A stretch of 64,000 nucleotides of DNA from DASQZK01 sp963732905 (GCA_963732905.1 CAVTBM010000008.1:992001-1056000), one strand, 5' to 3'; positions 7,795 through 17,453 are shown, counted from the first letter of the stretch. The notes: generated from the sequence alone by a model not told the origin. Translations and numbers: made by a program.

Positions 7795-9252
7795 TCAGAA
7801 TCTGAATCCCAGGGTCAGGATGATGTTGTTGCTGTCGTAAGTATTTAGTGACCCGCTGTTAATTTGTTCGGGGTACATATAATATCTTTCCTGCCTGGTT
7901 GAATAGGCATAGCTCAGATCCACGAAAGTATATTTAGACCTGACACCCACGCCAACAGAAAAAATCTGATAGTTGTTATTTGAATTCGGTTCATACGATT
8001 TATAAGGACTCTGGTAGTAGGCATAGCCTGCCCGCATGTAGTTGGTGCCAAACCGAAGCTCCCCACCTGCCCTGAAATTATTTACAGGCCTGTAAATATC
8101 ATTGATCGTCTGGTTGATATTGAAGTAGAGATCGGAACTTCCGTCACCCTCCATATCGATCTTTGTATAATTGATGCGTTCATAGTCGAAACTGATCAGA
8201 CCGGCTTGTCCGAATGTCAGGACGGTACTTGCAGTCATTTTCGGTGGTGTTCTGAGACTGTATTTGTTTGTCATTGGTCCTGCAACGTCATTGCCGTTAG
8301 TTATGCCCGAGTTGGCATCAAAATAAGAATACATTTCCGTAGTAGCATCGGTATTCAGATTGTAAAAGGTAGGAAGTTCATAGCTGATACCAAGCCTGAG
8401 AAAATCAACAGGTCTCACGATAGCGCCAATTTTGAAATTATAGCCGACGCCTGAAGTATGGTCGGTCTGGGTAAAATCAAAAGCCGTGAAATAAGGAATA
8501 GAGTCTCCGATATCCGATTCGGAGTGCAAAATCTTTTCATCCCATCTAACCGACTGAAGTCCGAAAGTTCCGCCGAGATAAAGCCTGTCGTTATAATTTG
8601 CACCGAAGGTAAAGGTGTATTCTCCAATGTTACCCGAGGTGGTCTCCTTCCGGCTCATGAGTTGCCCGTATCCATGGTCGGCAAGATCATTTGAGTACAC
8701 ATTGTAAACGGTATCATAATAAACAAGATTGGTATTTTCTGCCAGGCCCTCGTACATATCACTCACCTGTGACGGATAATTATTCAGGTTATCGGTAAAA
8801 TTATCAAGGAAGGAGGTATTCTTGCTGATCCCTCTCATCAGGATGTCTTTATTAAAATTATTAATCCTGTTATATCCGATACCGAATGAGGTACTTTTCC
8901 AGCCTGATGAATTTTTCAGGTCATTATAATTAACATAGCCAATGTTTCCGATATTGAAGTTATATCTTGTCTGATCGTACGAATTTCCAAGAAATTCGGA
9001 GGTTCCGTTGACCCAGTACAGTGAAGGGGATAGGGTAAATTCAGATTGTCTGTATAAAGCAATACCTGCCGGGTTAATGCTGAGGCTGGTAAAGTCGCCG
9101 CCAAGTGCACCCACTGCACCGCCAAGGCCGACTGCTCTGGCAGTACCGACAATGTAGTGCTGTGAAAAACGTAAGGCATCTACTTCATTTTGTGCCCTAC
9201 CGGCAGAGAGGAAGAACAGTATTCCTGCAACAATGATAATATAGCGTTTCAT
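7795..9252 (-). CDS. OmpP1/FadL/TodX-like outer membrane protein
   Basis: This 485-aa protein has a signal peptide (first about 20 residues, ending SAGRAQ), then LRFSQHYIVGTARAVGLGGAVGALGGDFTSLSINPAGIALY. That segment, where an N-terminal helix plugs the barrel and an NPAG turn follows, is typical of FadL/OmpP1-type porins. The rest alternates short amphipathic strands and ends in LTLGFRF with a terminal Phe, as outer membrane barrels do. It probably transports hydrophobic compounds, but the substrate cannot be read from sequence. It converges with wbqC, 30 bp away, and upstream is the Tyr/Gly lipoprotein gene in the same orientation. Confidence 0.85.
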   Translation of the reverse strand: MKRYIIIVAGILFFLSAGRAQNEVDALRFSQHYIVGTARAVGLGGAVGALGGDFTSLSINPAGIALYRQSEFTLSPSLYWVNGTSEFLGNSYDQTRYNFNIGNIGYVNYNDLKNSSGWKSTSFGIGYNRINNFNKDILMRGISKNTSFLDNFTDNLNNYPSQVSDMYEGLAENTNLVYYDTVYNVYSNDLADHGYGQLMSRKETTSGNIGEYTFTFGANYNDRLYLGGTFGLQSVRWDEKILHSESDIGDSIPYFTAFDFTQTDHTSGVGYNFKIGAIVRPVDFLRLGISYELPTFYNLNTDATTEMYSYFDANSGITNGNDVAGPMTNKYSLRTPPKMTASTVLTFGQAGLISFDYERINYTKIDMEGDGSSDLYFNINQTINDIYRPVNNFRAGGELRFGTNYMRAGYAYYQSPYKSYEPNSNNNYQIFSVGVGVRSKYTFVDLSYAYSTRQERYYMYPEQINSGSLNTYDSNNIILTLGFRF

Positions 9253-9432
9253 AGCTTTTAGAATTTAGTAACTGTAAATCAGTAAGTTAAGACAATAATA
9301 TGTTTTTAACCAGGAACTCCCTGAAATGCATCGTCTGGTTTTCGATCATCAGAAGATGTGGGGATATTTTTCCGGAATTAAAAAAATCAGTCCCACCAAA
9401 CGGTTGTGGGACTGATGTCAATGAAATTGTTT

Positions 9433-11058
9433 TTATCTTCTTCCACCACCAGACGACCTGCTGACTGTTCCTGAGGATCTGCTGCCGCCGCCACTGGATG
9501 ATCTTGAAGGTGCACTATAGCTTCTGCTCCCCGAAGATGATCCGGAAGGTGCGCTATAGCTTGACCGCGACGGGGCGCTGTAGCTCCGGCTTCCGGATGA
9601 TGATGATCTTGATGGGGCACTATAGGTCGATCTTGAGGGCGAGCTGGGTCTGCTGTAAGTATTGGTTGAACGCGAAGGTCTACTGTAATTGCTTCTGGTA
9701 TTTGTATTGTTAGAAGGTCTTGAATACGTATTCCTTGTGTTACTATTGGAAGGCCTGGTATAGGTACTCCTTGTGTTACTATTGGAAGGCCTGGTATAAG
9801 TACTCCTGGTTTCATTACCCTGGTTATAGGAGGGTGTATTTCCGGATCTTGGTCTTTCATAGCTCGGAGTATAGGTCCTGGTTGCAGGACGGTTATAGGT
9901 TGGCCTGGTCTGCTCAGGCGTCCTGACGGGACGTCCTGTTGACTGTGTCCGGGTATTTGATCTGACCGCATTAGAATTACCTTCTGTACGGGTAGCTGTT
10001 CTGGGAACACCGTTTACATTTTGCGTACGGGATGTTGTCCTGACCGCTTCACCGGAAGCTTTTCTGTCTAACGTTCTTCCCGTGGAAGTGCCGGTTTGTT
10101 TTGGGTCATAGGTTGCCGAATTGGCTCTGCTTCCAACCCTGACATCACCACCCGCTTTTCTAACACCTGTATTGCTTGCTGAAGATGATCTTACGGAGTA
10201 TCCTGACCTGTATGGTATATGCCCGTAACTTGATGAGGACCGGCTGTAAAGGCCTCCCCCACCATAATATCCGCCGTAGCCATTCCAGTATGAACCATAA
10301 TAACCGGGATATCCGAAGCCATAATAACCAGAATAATAGTCATTATATCCGCCGTAGCCGTAGCCGTAGCCGTAGCCGTAGCCGTAGCCGTACCAAGGCG
10401 TGTAGAAATAGGGCTGGTACCAGCCAAAACTCATTGCCCAGGGTGAACCGAAATATATGCTGGTCCCCCATGCGGCAGGATTATAACTATACCAGTAATT
10501 GTCGGAATACCAGGGATCGTAATAATTCCAGCCGTAATAAGGGCTGTGAAATCTTCTCAGCCTCGAAGTATAGTAGTAATCGTAATACCCGTCGTCGTTG
10601 TTGTAATAATAGTTGTTAACAACCGAAGGCTGCTGCTGGGTACTGTCATCATAGTATTGACCCTGGTAATCTTGCTGAGGGACATAGCTTGTGTCGTAAG
10701 CACCTGCCTGTGACTGATCATAGTACTGATTATCCTGACCGGAGGTATTATCTTCACTAAGCATTTCCTGCTCTTTTTGCTGCTTATACCTCTCATAGTC
10801 TGTAAGCCCTTGTTGATCAGGGGTATTCTGTTCTCCAGACAACGCAGAGTTTTCACCGACCCGTTCAGTACTAAGGGCCTCATGGTCAACTGGTGCGCTG
10901 GTTTGCGCCTGTTGCCCGGTTACCGTGGCTTCCGCTGACTTTTTACCTGAGGGAGTATAGTAGGCATCGTCATAATTGCCGGAAGTGGCGTAATAACCAC
11001 TGGCACAAGAAGCGAGGAGAAAGGTTGCTGATAAGGTGATATTTATTAACGTTTTCAT
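9433..11058 (-). CDS. Low-complexity Tyr/Gly- and Ser/Arg/Thr-rich lipoprotein
   Basis: This 541-residue lipoprotein has a signal ending LLASC (lipobox, Cys18). Residues about 130-300 are dominated by Tyr, Gly, Trp and Asn, including six consecutive YG pairs. The remainder is rich in Arg, Ser, Thr and Pro and contains three tandem copies of a 12-residue unit (TRPSNSNTRSTY type). I do not recognise a catalytic domain. Such sequences suggest a disordered or adhesive surface layer component, which is inference. A strong AGGAGG lies 8 nt before the ATG, unusual for this genome. Because it is so repetitive, other frames are long and open but are only shadows. Confidence 0.8.
   Translation of the reverse strand: MKTLINITLSATFLLASCASGYYATSGNYDDAYYTPSGKKSAEATVTGQQAQTSAPVDHEALSTERVGENSALSGEQNTPDQQGLTDYERYKQQKEQEMLSEDNTSGQDNQYYDQSQAGAYDTSYVPQQDYQGQYYDDSTQQQPSVVNNYYYNNDDGYYDYYYTSRLRRFHSPYYGWNYYDPWYSDNYWYSYNPAAWGTSIYFGSPWAMSFGWYQPYFYTPWYGYGYGYGYGYGYGGYNDYYSGYYGFGYPGYYGSYWNGYGGYYGGGGLYSRSSSSYGHIPYRSGYSVRSSSASNTGVRKAGGDVRVGSRANSATYDPKQTGTSTGRTLDRKASGEAVRTTSRTQNVNGVPRTATRTEGNSNAVRSNTRTQSTGRPVRTPEQTRPTYNRPATRTYTPSYERPRSGNTPSYNQGNETRSTYTRPSNSNTRSTYTRPSNSNTRNTYSRPSNNTNTRSNYSRPSRSTNTYSRPSSPSRSTYSAPSRSSSSGSRSYSAPSRSSYSAPSGSSSGSRSYSAPSRSSSGGGSRSSGTVSRSSGGGRR
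9730..9801. repeat. Tandem 36-bp repeat inside the lipoprotein gene
   Basis: Two nearly identical 36-bp units (9730-9765 and 9766-9801), differing at a few positions, encode copies of a 12-residue TRPSNSNTRSTY-type unit. A more diverged copy flanks them. Confidence 0.8.
10351..10392. repeat. Hexanucleotide microsatellite (GCCGTA)7
   Basis: Seven exact GCCGTA units run head to tail; on the coding (minus) strand they read TACGGC, encoding Tyr-Gly. Because the unit is 6 bp, copy-number changes keep the frame. Confidence 0.95.
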
Positions 11059-11457
11059 GATTAAACCTCCTGGCTTATAATTAGGTTTTCGTTTTTCAAA
11101 TTTAGATGATAAAAGACAAATACTATACCAAAACTAATTTCCTATCCGATTTTAACAGGTATACTCAATTTTTTACAGTTCCAAATTACATTTTTTGATT
11201 TGAAAAACGCAGCAAACGGTCAATTTTAACAAAACATACAGAAAAACTGGAAATTCAGAGCCTGAGTTACGAACAGAGATTTTACGTACGGGTCTGTTCA
11301 GGAAAAAACCAAAATCTGAATTTGACAGAAATTCACGGACTTCATGTTTGACCCCTCATCAGGATCATAAAAGAACAGAGATGGATAATTTGAATACGAT
11401 CATTTTTGTAATAGGATATATTTTCGCAAATTTGCGGACTGATTAAAAGTTAATAAT
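11059..11457. other. Divergent intergenic region, lipoprotein gene and proS
   Basis: About 400 AT-rich bp with no gene. It holds the lipoprotein promoter (below), a 7-bp inverted repeat GAACAGA/TCTGTTC (11271-11277 and 11293-11299) of unknown role, and a 12-bp palindrome CGCAAATTTGCG (11425-11436) just upstream of proS. A weak -7-like TATATTTT precedes that palindrome. Confidence 0.5.
11097..11104 (-). promoter_or_regulatory. Candidate -7 box TAAATTTG of the lipoprotein gene
   Basis: On the minus strand TAAATTTG matches TAnnTTTG exactly, about 38 nt before the ATG, with an AGGAGG between it and the start. No well-spaced -33 box is evident. Confidence 0.45.
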
Positions 11458-12933
11458 ATGGCAAAAGTCCTCACATCCAGGGAAGAAAATTACTCTCAGT
11501 GGTATAACGATCTTGTAATCAAGGCTGATCTTGCAGAAAACTCCGCCGTAAGAGGTTGCATGGTTATTAAACCATACGGATATGCGATATGGGAAAAGGT
11601 CCAGGCTGCTCTTGACAAGATGTTCAAGGATACCGGGCATCAGAATGCCTACTTTCCCTTATTTATACCAAAGTCATTTTTCAGCAGGGAAGCCGCCCAC
11701 GTGAAGGGTTTTGCCAAGGAATGTGCAATTGTAACCCATTACCGTTTAAAAAATGATGAAGAAAACGGAGGCGTGATCGTCGATCCCGAGGCTAAACTGG
11801 AAGAGGAGCTGATTATCAGGCCAACGTCTGAAACCATTATCTGGAACAGCTATAAAAACTGGATTCAATCTTATCGCGACCTCCCTATATTAATAAATCA
11901 GTGGGCCAACGTTGTTCGCTGGGAAATGCGAACCAGGCTCTTTCTGAGAACCACAGAGTTCCTGTGGCAGGAAGGGCATACGGCTCATGCAACCCGGGAG
12001 GAAGCAGTTGAGGAAACCCTAAAGATGTTGGAAGTATATGCCACGTTTGCGGAAGACTGGATGGCTATTCCTGTCATAAAAGGTATTAAATCGGAGAGTG
12101 AGAAGTTTGCCGGCGCCATTGACACCTATTGTATTGAAGCCCTTATGCTGGATGGGAAAGCATTACAGACAGGAACTTCTCATTTCCTGGGCCAGAATTT
12201 TGCTAAAGCATTCGATGTTCAGTTTACAAACCGGGAAGGTGTTCTTGAATACGTCTGGGCTAGCTCCTGGGGTGTCTCGACAAGGCTGATGGGAGCCATT
12301 ATTATGGCACACAGCGATAACAACGGCTTGATACTGCCGCCTAAACTGGCCCCTATCCAGGTGGTCATCGTTCCTATCTATAAAAATACGGACCAGATCG
12401 CTTCTATTTCTGAAGTGGCATTGAAGATGAAAGCGGAACTCGAAGCATTGGGGATTTCAGTTAAATACGACGACCGCGACACCCATAAACCTGGTTGGAA
12501 ATTTGCCGAATATGAACTGAAAGGTGTTCCGGTAAAACTCGCACTCGGACCACGGGATATTGAGAATGGAACCGTCGAACTGGCCAGGCGTGACACCCTT
12601 GAAAAGTCGGTGGTAAGCCAGGAGGGCATTGGTAAACGGGCAGAAGACCTCCTGATCGAAATCCAGGCAAATATCTACCGGAAAGCCCTTGAATTCAGAG
12701 AAAATTCGACCCATGAAGCTGCATCGTGGGAAGAATTTACCGATATCATTGAAAATAAAGGCGGATTTGTGAGCGCATTCTGGGACGGGACTCCTGAAAC
12801 AGAGGAAAAGATCAAGCAGGAAACCAAGGCTACGATCCGCTGCATCCCACTTGATGCCGGAAAGCAAAAAGGCAATTGCATCTTTACAGGTAAGCCTTCA
12901 ACCATTAAAGCTCTGTTCGCCAAGGCATACTGA
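11458..12933 (+). CDS. proS: Prolyl-tRNA synthetase, archaeal/eukaryal type
   Basis: ProRS charges tRNA-Pro with proline. The 491 residues match the short type lacking the bacterial editing insertion: GCMVIKPYGYAIWEKVQ, RPTSETIIWNSYKNWIQSYRDLP, the class II motif around RTTEFLWQEGHTAHAT, and TGTSHFLGQNFAKAFDVQF. An anticodon-binding domain follows (about 285-390). The C-terminal zinc-type domain ends in a terminal Tyr, as in this subfamily. Length is normal. The ATG at 11458 gives the conserved N-terminus. It is monocistronic: the next gene is 336 bp away. Confidence 0.97.
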   Translation: MAKVLTSREENYSQWYNDLVIKADLAENSAVRGCMVIKPYGYAIWEKVQAALDKMFKDTGHQNAYFPLFIPKSFFSREAAHVKGFAKECAIVTHYRLKNDEENGGVIVDPEAKLEEELIIRPTSETIIWNSYKNWIQSYRDLPILINQWANVVRWEMRTRLFLRTTEFLWQEGHTAHATREEAVEETLKMLEVYATFAEDWMAIPVIKGIKSESEKFAGAIDTYCIEALMLDGKALQTGTSHFLGQNFAKAFDVQFTNREGVLEYVWASSWGVSTRLMGAIIMAHSDNNGLILPPKLAPIQVVIVPIYKNTDQIASISEVALKMKAELEALGISVKYDDRDTHKPGWKFAEYELKGVPVKLALGPRDIENGTVELARRDTLEKSVVSQEGIGKRAEDLLIEIQANIYRKALEFRENSTHEAASWEEFTDIIENKGGFVSAFWDGTPETEEKIKQETKATIRCIPLDAGKQKGNCIFTGKPSTIKALFAKAY

Positions 12934-13269
12934 TTCATTCTCCGGTCGTTTCATCCCGGAATAAGATCTTTACTGCAACTCTCAGCACAAGCATCTGACG
13001 GGCTGCTTAATTGCATTAGGAGTTAAACTAACCTCTACTTTTTTCCCGCCAGGAATCTCACAGGTCTGTCAACCAAAATCGGGGGCCGGATTACGCAATG
13101 CCGGAACAGGGTATATTTATCGGATTCGACCATCCCTCTGGCCATTTTGTATAAAATCTACATCAAGTCAACAATAGATAAACTTGCGTGTTAAACTTAA
13201 CATTAGTATCCTACTTTTTATAAAGTATTTACTTATAAATTTACATGTAAAACCAAAAAATACCGATCA
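12934..13269. other. Intergenic region downstream of proS
   Basis: 336 bp with no ORF of substance and no convincing terminator. The last 70 bp are AT-rich and contain TAAATTTA (13236-13243), one mismatch from the -7 consensus, as possible promoter of the next gene. Confidence 0.4.
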
Positions 13270-15198
13270 ATGAAAAAGCTGTTTTTCCCTGGATTATTCT
13301 TTCTTGCATTATGGTTTTCATCCTGCGTAAACAAGGATTACAGTTACCTGTATCATACCTATAGAGGTACCCAGATTGTAACAGAAGTAGATTCCAGTAT
13401 CGACGTGGACATGAAAGCTGACATAACTGTAATCGTACAACCTGATGGCGTAATTACAATCAATGACCAGGTGGGTACGTATCAGATCATCAATGACAAA
13501 CCAGATTATGTCACTCTTCTGGCCCAGGTTGAGAAGGGCGATGCTGATGTTACACAGTCTTTTCAATATGTTAAGCAGGACAGCTCCCTGGTGATGCTGG
13601 GCGATACACCCGACAAAAATATCACCCTTTATACTGAAGAACAGGTTTTTAAAAACAAGCTGAATGAATTTGCAGTTGTTCCGCTTACTGCCGACATAAG
13701 CCAGCTCAGTCAGAATCAAAAAGAAATGCTTAAAATTCTTTTCAGCGCTGCTGATGTCATGAATAATCTTTTCTGGAAAGAGGCGTATCCCGGAAATAAA
13801 GATTCACTTTTTGCCTCAACACAAAATGAAACTCTGAAAGAATTATTCACTATAAATTATGGTCCCTGGGAACGGTTGAACAATGACAAACCTTTTCAGG
13901 AAAAGTATGGCCTCAAGCCGGCGGGAGCAAATTTTTATCCTGCTGACATGACTGTAAATGAGTTCCTTAATTTCAATAATGCTGATAAAACCAACCAGTA
14001 TACACTGATCAGGCGGGATAGTTCCGGCAACCTCAGAACCGTTTGGTACCATGATGCTTTCAGCGAACAGGTATTGAAAGCATCAAGCCTGCTCAAACAG
14101 GCTGCCGACCTTGCTGATGATCCGGGATTTAAAAAATACCTGAAGCTCAGGGCGGATGCACTGCTAACTGACAAATATTATGACAGTGATGTGGCCTGGA
14201 TGCAGATGAAAAACAATGATATTGATTTTGTTGTCGGCCCGATTGAAAATTATGAGGACCAGTTATTTAACTATAAGGCGGCCCATGAAGCTTATATCCT
14301 GATAAAAGATCATCAATGGAGCAACAAACTGAAAAAGATCTCCGCCATGCTGCCGCAGTTACAAAAAGAATTGCCGGTACCAGACAAATACAAGCAGAAG
14401 GTCCCTTCTTCAAACTCTGATCTAAATGTCTATAATGTAGTATATTATGCAGGTGATTGCAATGCCGGCAGTAAAACCATCGCCATTAACCTTCCCAATG
14501 ATCCTGTAGTAAGGACCAAATATGGCAGTAGGAAACTTCAGTTGAAGAATGCCATTCAGTATAAATTTGAGAAAATCCTCGTTCCAATATCAAATGTTCT
14601 GATTGACGAAGATCAGCGGAAATTTATCGACTTTGATGCCTTCTTTGAGAATACGATGTTTCACGAAGTTGCCCACGGTCTAGGCGTCGATTATACGGTG
14701 GATGGAAAACAACAGGTAAGGGATGCTCTTAAAGACACCTATTCTGCCATAGAGGAAGGCAAGGCTGACATTGTCGGATTATACATTATCACCAAACTTG
14801 CAGAAGCCGGAAAACTTGGAAACAAGGACCTGATGACCAATTATGTTACGTTTCTGGCCGGTATTTTCCGGTCAGTCCGATTCGGTGCTTCATCAGCCCA
14901 TGGCATCGCAAATATGATCCGGTTCTATTATTTCGAGGAGGCCGGCGCCTTCTCCAGAAACGATGATACCGGCACTTACAGGGTGAATTTTGAAAAAATG
15001 AAAGATGCCATAAACAACCTGTCGGCCGAATTAATTACCATCCAGGGCAATGGCGATTATGATGCGGCAAAAAAGCTGATTCAAGACAAAGGGTATATCC
15101 GGGAAAAGCTTCAAAAAGACCTGGATGAACTGAAAACTATGAATATCCCGGTAGATATCATTTTTAAACAAGGCCCTGATATACTCGGGCTGCAATGA
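13270..15198 (+). CDS. Lipoprotein zinc peptidase of the M49 (dipeptidyl-peptidase III) type
   Basis: A 642-aa exported lipoprotein (signal ending WFSSC, Cys19). The zinc site is HEVAHGLG (His465, Glu466, His469) followed about 30 residues later by EEGKAD (495-500), the arrangement of dipeptidyl-peptidase III, whose third ligand is the second Glu of EExxA(E/D). Classical M49 enzymes have HEXXGH, one residue longer. Here the motif is HEXXH, as reported for a Caldithrix enzyme. It probably cleaves peptides in the periplasm or at the surface, but the dipeptidyl specificity is not certain. No accessory gene is adjacent; a structured intergenic segment follows. Confidence 0.78.
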   Translation: MKKLFFPGLFFLALWFSSCVNKDYSYLYHTYRGTQIVTEVDSSIDVDMKADITVIVQPDGVITINDQVGTYQIINDKPDYVTLLAQVEKGDADVTQSFQYVKQDSSLVMLGDTPDKNITLYTEEQVFKNKLNEFAVVPLTADISQLSQNQKEMLKILFSAADVMNNLFWKEAYPGNKDSLFASTQNETLKELFTINYGPWERLNNDKPFQEKYGLKPAGANFYPADMTVNEFLNFNNADKTNQYTLIRRDSSGNLRTVWYHDAFSEQVLKASSLLKQAADLADDPGFKKYLKLRADALLTDKYYDSDVAWMQMKNNDIDFVVGPIENYEDQLFNYKAAHEAYILIKDHQWSNKLKKISAMLPQLQKELPVPDKYKQKVPSSNSDLNVYNVVYYAGDCNAGSKTIAINLPNDPVVRTKYGSRKLQLKNAIQYKFEKILVPISNVLIDEDQRKFIDFDAFFENTMFHEVAHGLGVDYTVDGKQQVRDALKDTYSAIEEGKADIVGLYIITKLAEAGKLGNKDLMTNYVTFLAGIFRSVRFGASSAHGIANMIRFYYFEEAGAFSRNDDTGTYRVNFEKMKDAINNLSAELITIQGNGDYDAAKKLIQDKGYIREKLQKDLDELKTMNIPVDIIFKQGPDILGLQ

Positions 15199-15231
15199 TC
15201 AGAGCGGATATTCCCACCGATATTTAAACCC

Positions 15232-15312
15232 GGACCCGGACTCTTGTTTTTGCCGGCTTTGTTGAGTTTTGCTCAACACTACCATAAGACCGTAAGACAA
15301 GACTCCGGGTCT
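15232..15312 (+). other. Structured intergenic element (nested inverted repeats)
   Basis: An outer stem pairs 15233-15246 with 15298-15311 (14 bp, one mismatch). Inside it is a perfect hairpin GTTGAG/CTCAAC (15261-15266, 15272-15277). It lies between the M49 gene and the Omp85-like gene. No U-tract follows directly, so it is not a plain terminator. Confidence 0.5.
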
Positions 15313-15377
15313 GCTGTTTTATGACCTGCCTGTTTTGAGAATATTTCACCTGAAAGTTTAGTATATTTCCGCACTAA

Positions 15378-17270
15378 TTGAATAAAATTTTGAGGTCAAC
15401 TCTGGTCCATATTACCTTTATGATATGTTTTGCAATGACTGTTTCTCCAGTGTTGTTCGGACAGAAGCCTGATCAGAATATTCCCCGCCAAAGTGCCGAC
15501 AGCGTAATTAATAGCGACCGTCAGAAGAAAACCCAAAAATTTTTCGAGTCGTTAAAAGAAAAAGCCTATCGAAATAATTGGACAAAAGAACTACATAACA
15601 TTGTTATTTCACCGCCCAGTAAACCGATCAAAGACACTCTGGGGACACATCAGAGTGAATCGGAATATATGCCGTATGCCGGAAAAATCATCCGGAATAT
15701 CCGTTTCATCCGGATGGATCCTTTTGGAACCAGTATTGCCGACACAACCTATCAAAATAATACCTGGCTGAACAACGCTGCAAATGCAGTTCATGTTAAA
15801 ACAAGACTTGATGTCCTTAGTCGTAACCTTCTGTTTCACGAGGGAGACCGTGTTGACCCCCAAACTTTTTCAGATAATGAGCGGCTTTTGAGGGAACAAA
15901 GCTATATCGAAGATGACAGGATCATTGTCAGTACCGTAAAAGGGAATCCCGACATGGTTGATATTACTATCCTTATCAAGGATGTTGCGTCGAAAGCTTT
16001 CTTTGTTGAATTAAGTGATGTAGAGTCTGGAAAGGCTGAAATCTGGGACAGGAATATACTGGGAACAGGACATGAATTGCAGAACAACGTTTACTGGGAT
16101 CCTTCAAAATCCCATCTCCTCGGATATGAGGCCTTTTACAGAAACCGGAATATTCTGGGCTCATTCATTGATAACAATATTTTCTACCAGAATGTATATG
16201 ACCTGAAATCCTATGGCATCTCACTCCTGCGCCCCTTTTTTACGCCAAACACAAAATATGCCGGGGGCCTCTCAGCCAAACATACCAGCACGGCAAGGTA
16301 TATTTGGTTTTCAGATACAGCGGCAATAAAAGAGAATCTCAAATTTAACTATTATAATTTTTGGATTGGCAGAGCATTCCCCTTCACTAAAGTCAGCAAC
16401 TTCAATGTCAGAAGAACAAACCTTGTGCTTTCCACAAGGATATACCATGAAAAGTATTTTGAAAGACCAACAGTGGAAAAGAATTTCCTCTACGAATTTC
16501 ATAATAAAACGGTATGGCTGAATAGTATCGCCATATCATCCCAGTCGTTCTACCGTAGTAACCTCATATACAGTTTTGGCCGGACGGAAGACATCCCGAT
16601 CGGGTGGAAGGCAAATCTGATTCTTGGCGAAGAATTCGACGAATTTTCAAACCGTGCATACACCTCCCTGACCCTGGCTCACGGAAATTTTATCAAAAAT
16701 GAAGGTTACCTGTATCTCAGCACCTCCACAGGTGGATTTATAGCCCCCTCAGGAATATTTCAGCAAGGTGTCCTGAATTTAAATGCCAACTACTTTACCA
16801 ACCTGTATATTCTGCAGCAATTTAAATTCCGCCATTTTGCCAACCTTATTTATACCCGTGGAATCAACCGTTTTCCTCTGGAAAGGATTTATATAAACGA
16901 CAAATCAGGCCTTACCGGCCTTTCACGAAATGACATTTATGGCGGTCAAAAACTGGTGCTGAACCTGGAATCTGATGCATTTACCCCGTACTATCTTTAT
17001 GGGTTCAGATTTGTTCTTTTTGGATTTGCCGATTTTGCCTTTATTGCTCCTGAACAGGCTCAATTTTCAAGCGTGAATGCTTACAGCGCCTTGGGCCTGG
17101 GCGTCAGGATTAGGAATGAGAGACTCGTATTTCCAACTTTTCAGTTCAGGTTTACCTTTTATCCAAATCTTACAGGGATGGGACTGGGCGATTTCCTTGA
17201 TTTTTCTGGTGAAAAGAAACTCAACCCAAATAATTTCTATATCCAAGCACCTGATATTCTGCCTTATTAA
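15378..17270 (+). CDS. Omp85-like (BamA/TamA-type) outer membrane protein
   Basis: A 630-aa exported protein. The TTG start at 15378 gives MNKILRSTLVHITFMICFAMTV, a good signal peptide with a basic N-terminus; starting at the ATG at 15420 would remove the charge, so I prefer TTG. After a linker comes a POTRA-like domain (about 95-215: IIRNIRFIRMDPFG ... VDITILIKDV). The remainder is strand-rich with aromatic turns (WDRNILGTGHELQNNVYWD, FYRNRNILGSF) and ends in a C-terminal half with FQFRFTFYPN, typical of a 16-strand Omp85 barrel. It may insert or secrete outer membrane proteins; a single POTRA and no neighbours make a specific role unclear. Confidence 0.75.
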   Translation: MNKILRSTLVHITFMICFAMTVSPVLFGQKPDQNIPRQSADSVINSDRQKKTQKFFESLKEKAYRNNWTKELHNIVISPPSKPIKDTLGTHQSESEYMPYAGKIIRNIRFIRMDPFGTSIADTTYQNNTWLNNAANAVHVKTRLDVLSRNLLFHEGDRVDPQTFSDNERLLREQSYIEDDRIIVSTVKGNPDMVDITILIKDVASKAFFVELSDVESGKAEIWDRNILGTGHELQNNVYWDPSKSHLLGYEAFYRNRNILGSFIDNNIFYQNVYDLKSYGISLLRPFFTPNTKYAGGLSAKHTSTARYIWFSDTAAIKENLKFNYYNFWIGRAFPFTKVSNFNVRRTNLVLSTRIYHEKYFERPTVEKNFLYEFHNKTVWLNSIAISSQSFYRSNLIYSFGRTEDIPIGWKANLILGEEFDEFSNRAYTSLTLAHGNFIKNEGYLYLSTSTGGFIAPSGIFQQGVLNLNANYFTNLYILQQFKFRHFANLIYTRGINRFPLERIYINDKSGLTGLSRNDIYGGQKLVLNLESDAFTPYYLYGFRFVLFGFADFAFIAPEQAQFSSVNAYSALGLGVRIRNERLVFPTFQFRFTFYPNLTGMGLGDFLDFSGEKKLNPNNFYIQAPDILPY

Positions 17271-17445
17271 TCCCTCCCGGCAAATCCGTAGAGGCCATTT
17301 TTACCCTCATTTCAAACAATAGCCGCACTATCATTGTTTACAAATCTTTCTCTCCATTAACCTGAAATTAAATCGTATTCATAGTATTCAAAACCCTATT
17401 TGTGTAAAACAGGGAGTTGACAGGTCAGTAAGAAGACAATTCCTT

Positions 17446-17453
17446 TACCTTTG
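17446..17453 (+). promoter_or_regulatory. Candidate -7 box TACCTTTG of the peroxiredoxin gene
   Basis: TACCTTTG matches TAnnTTTG exactly, 37 nt before the ATG. A TTGACAGG segment lies 26 nt upstream, too far for the usual spacing. Confidence 0.5.

Noticed and set aside
10176..10889. Long ORFs in other frames of the Tyr/Gly lipoprotein gene
   Set aside because: They arise from biased low-complexity DNA in the true gene, which has a lipobox and a ribosome site.
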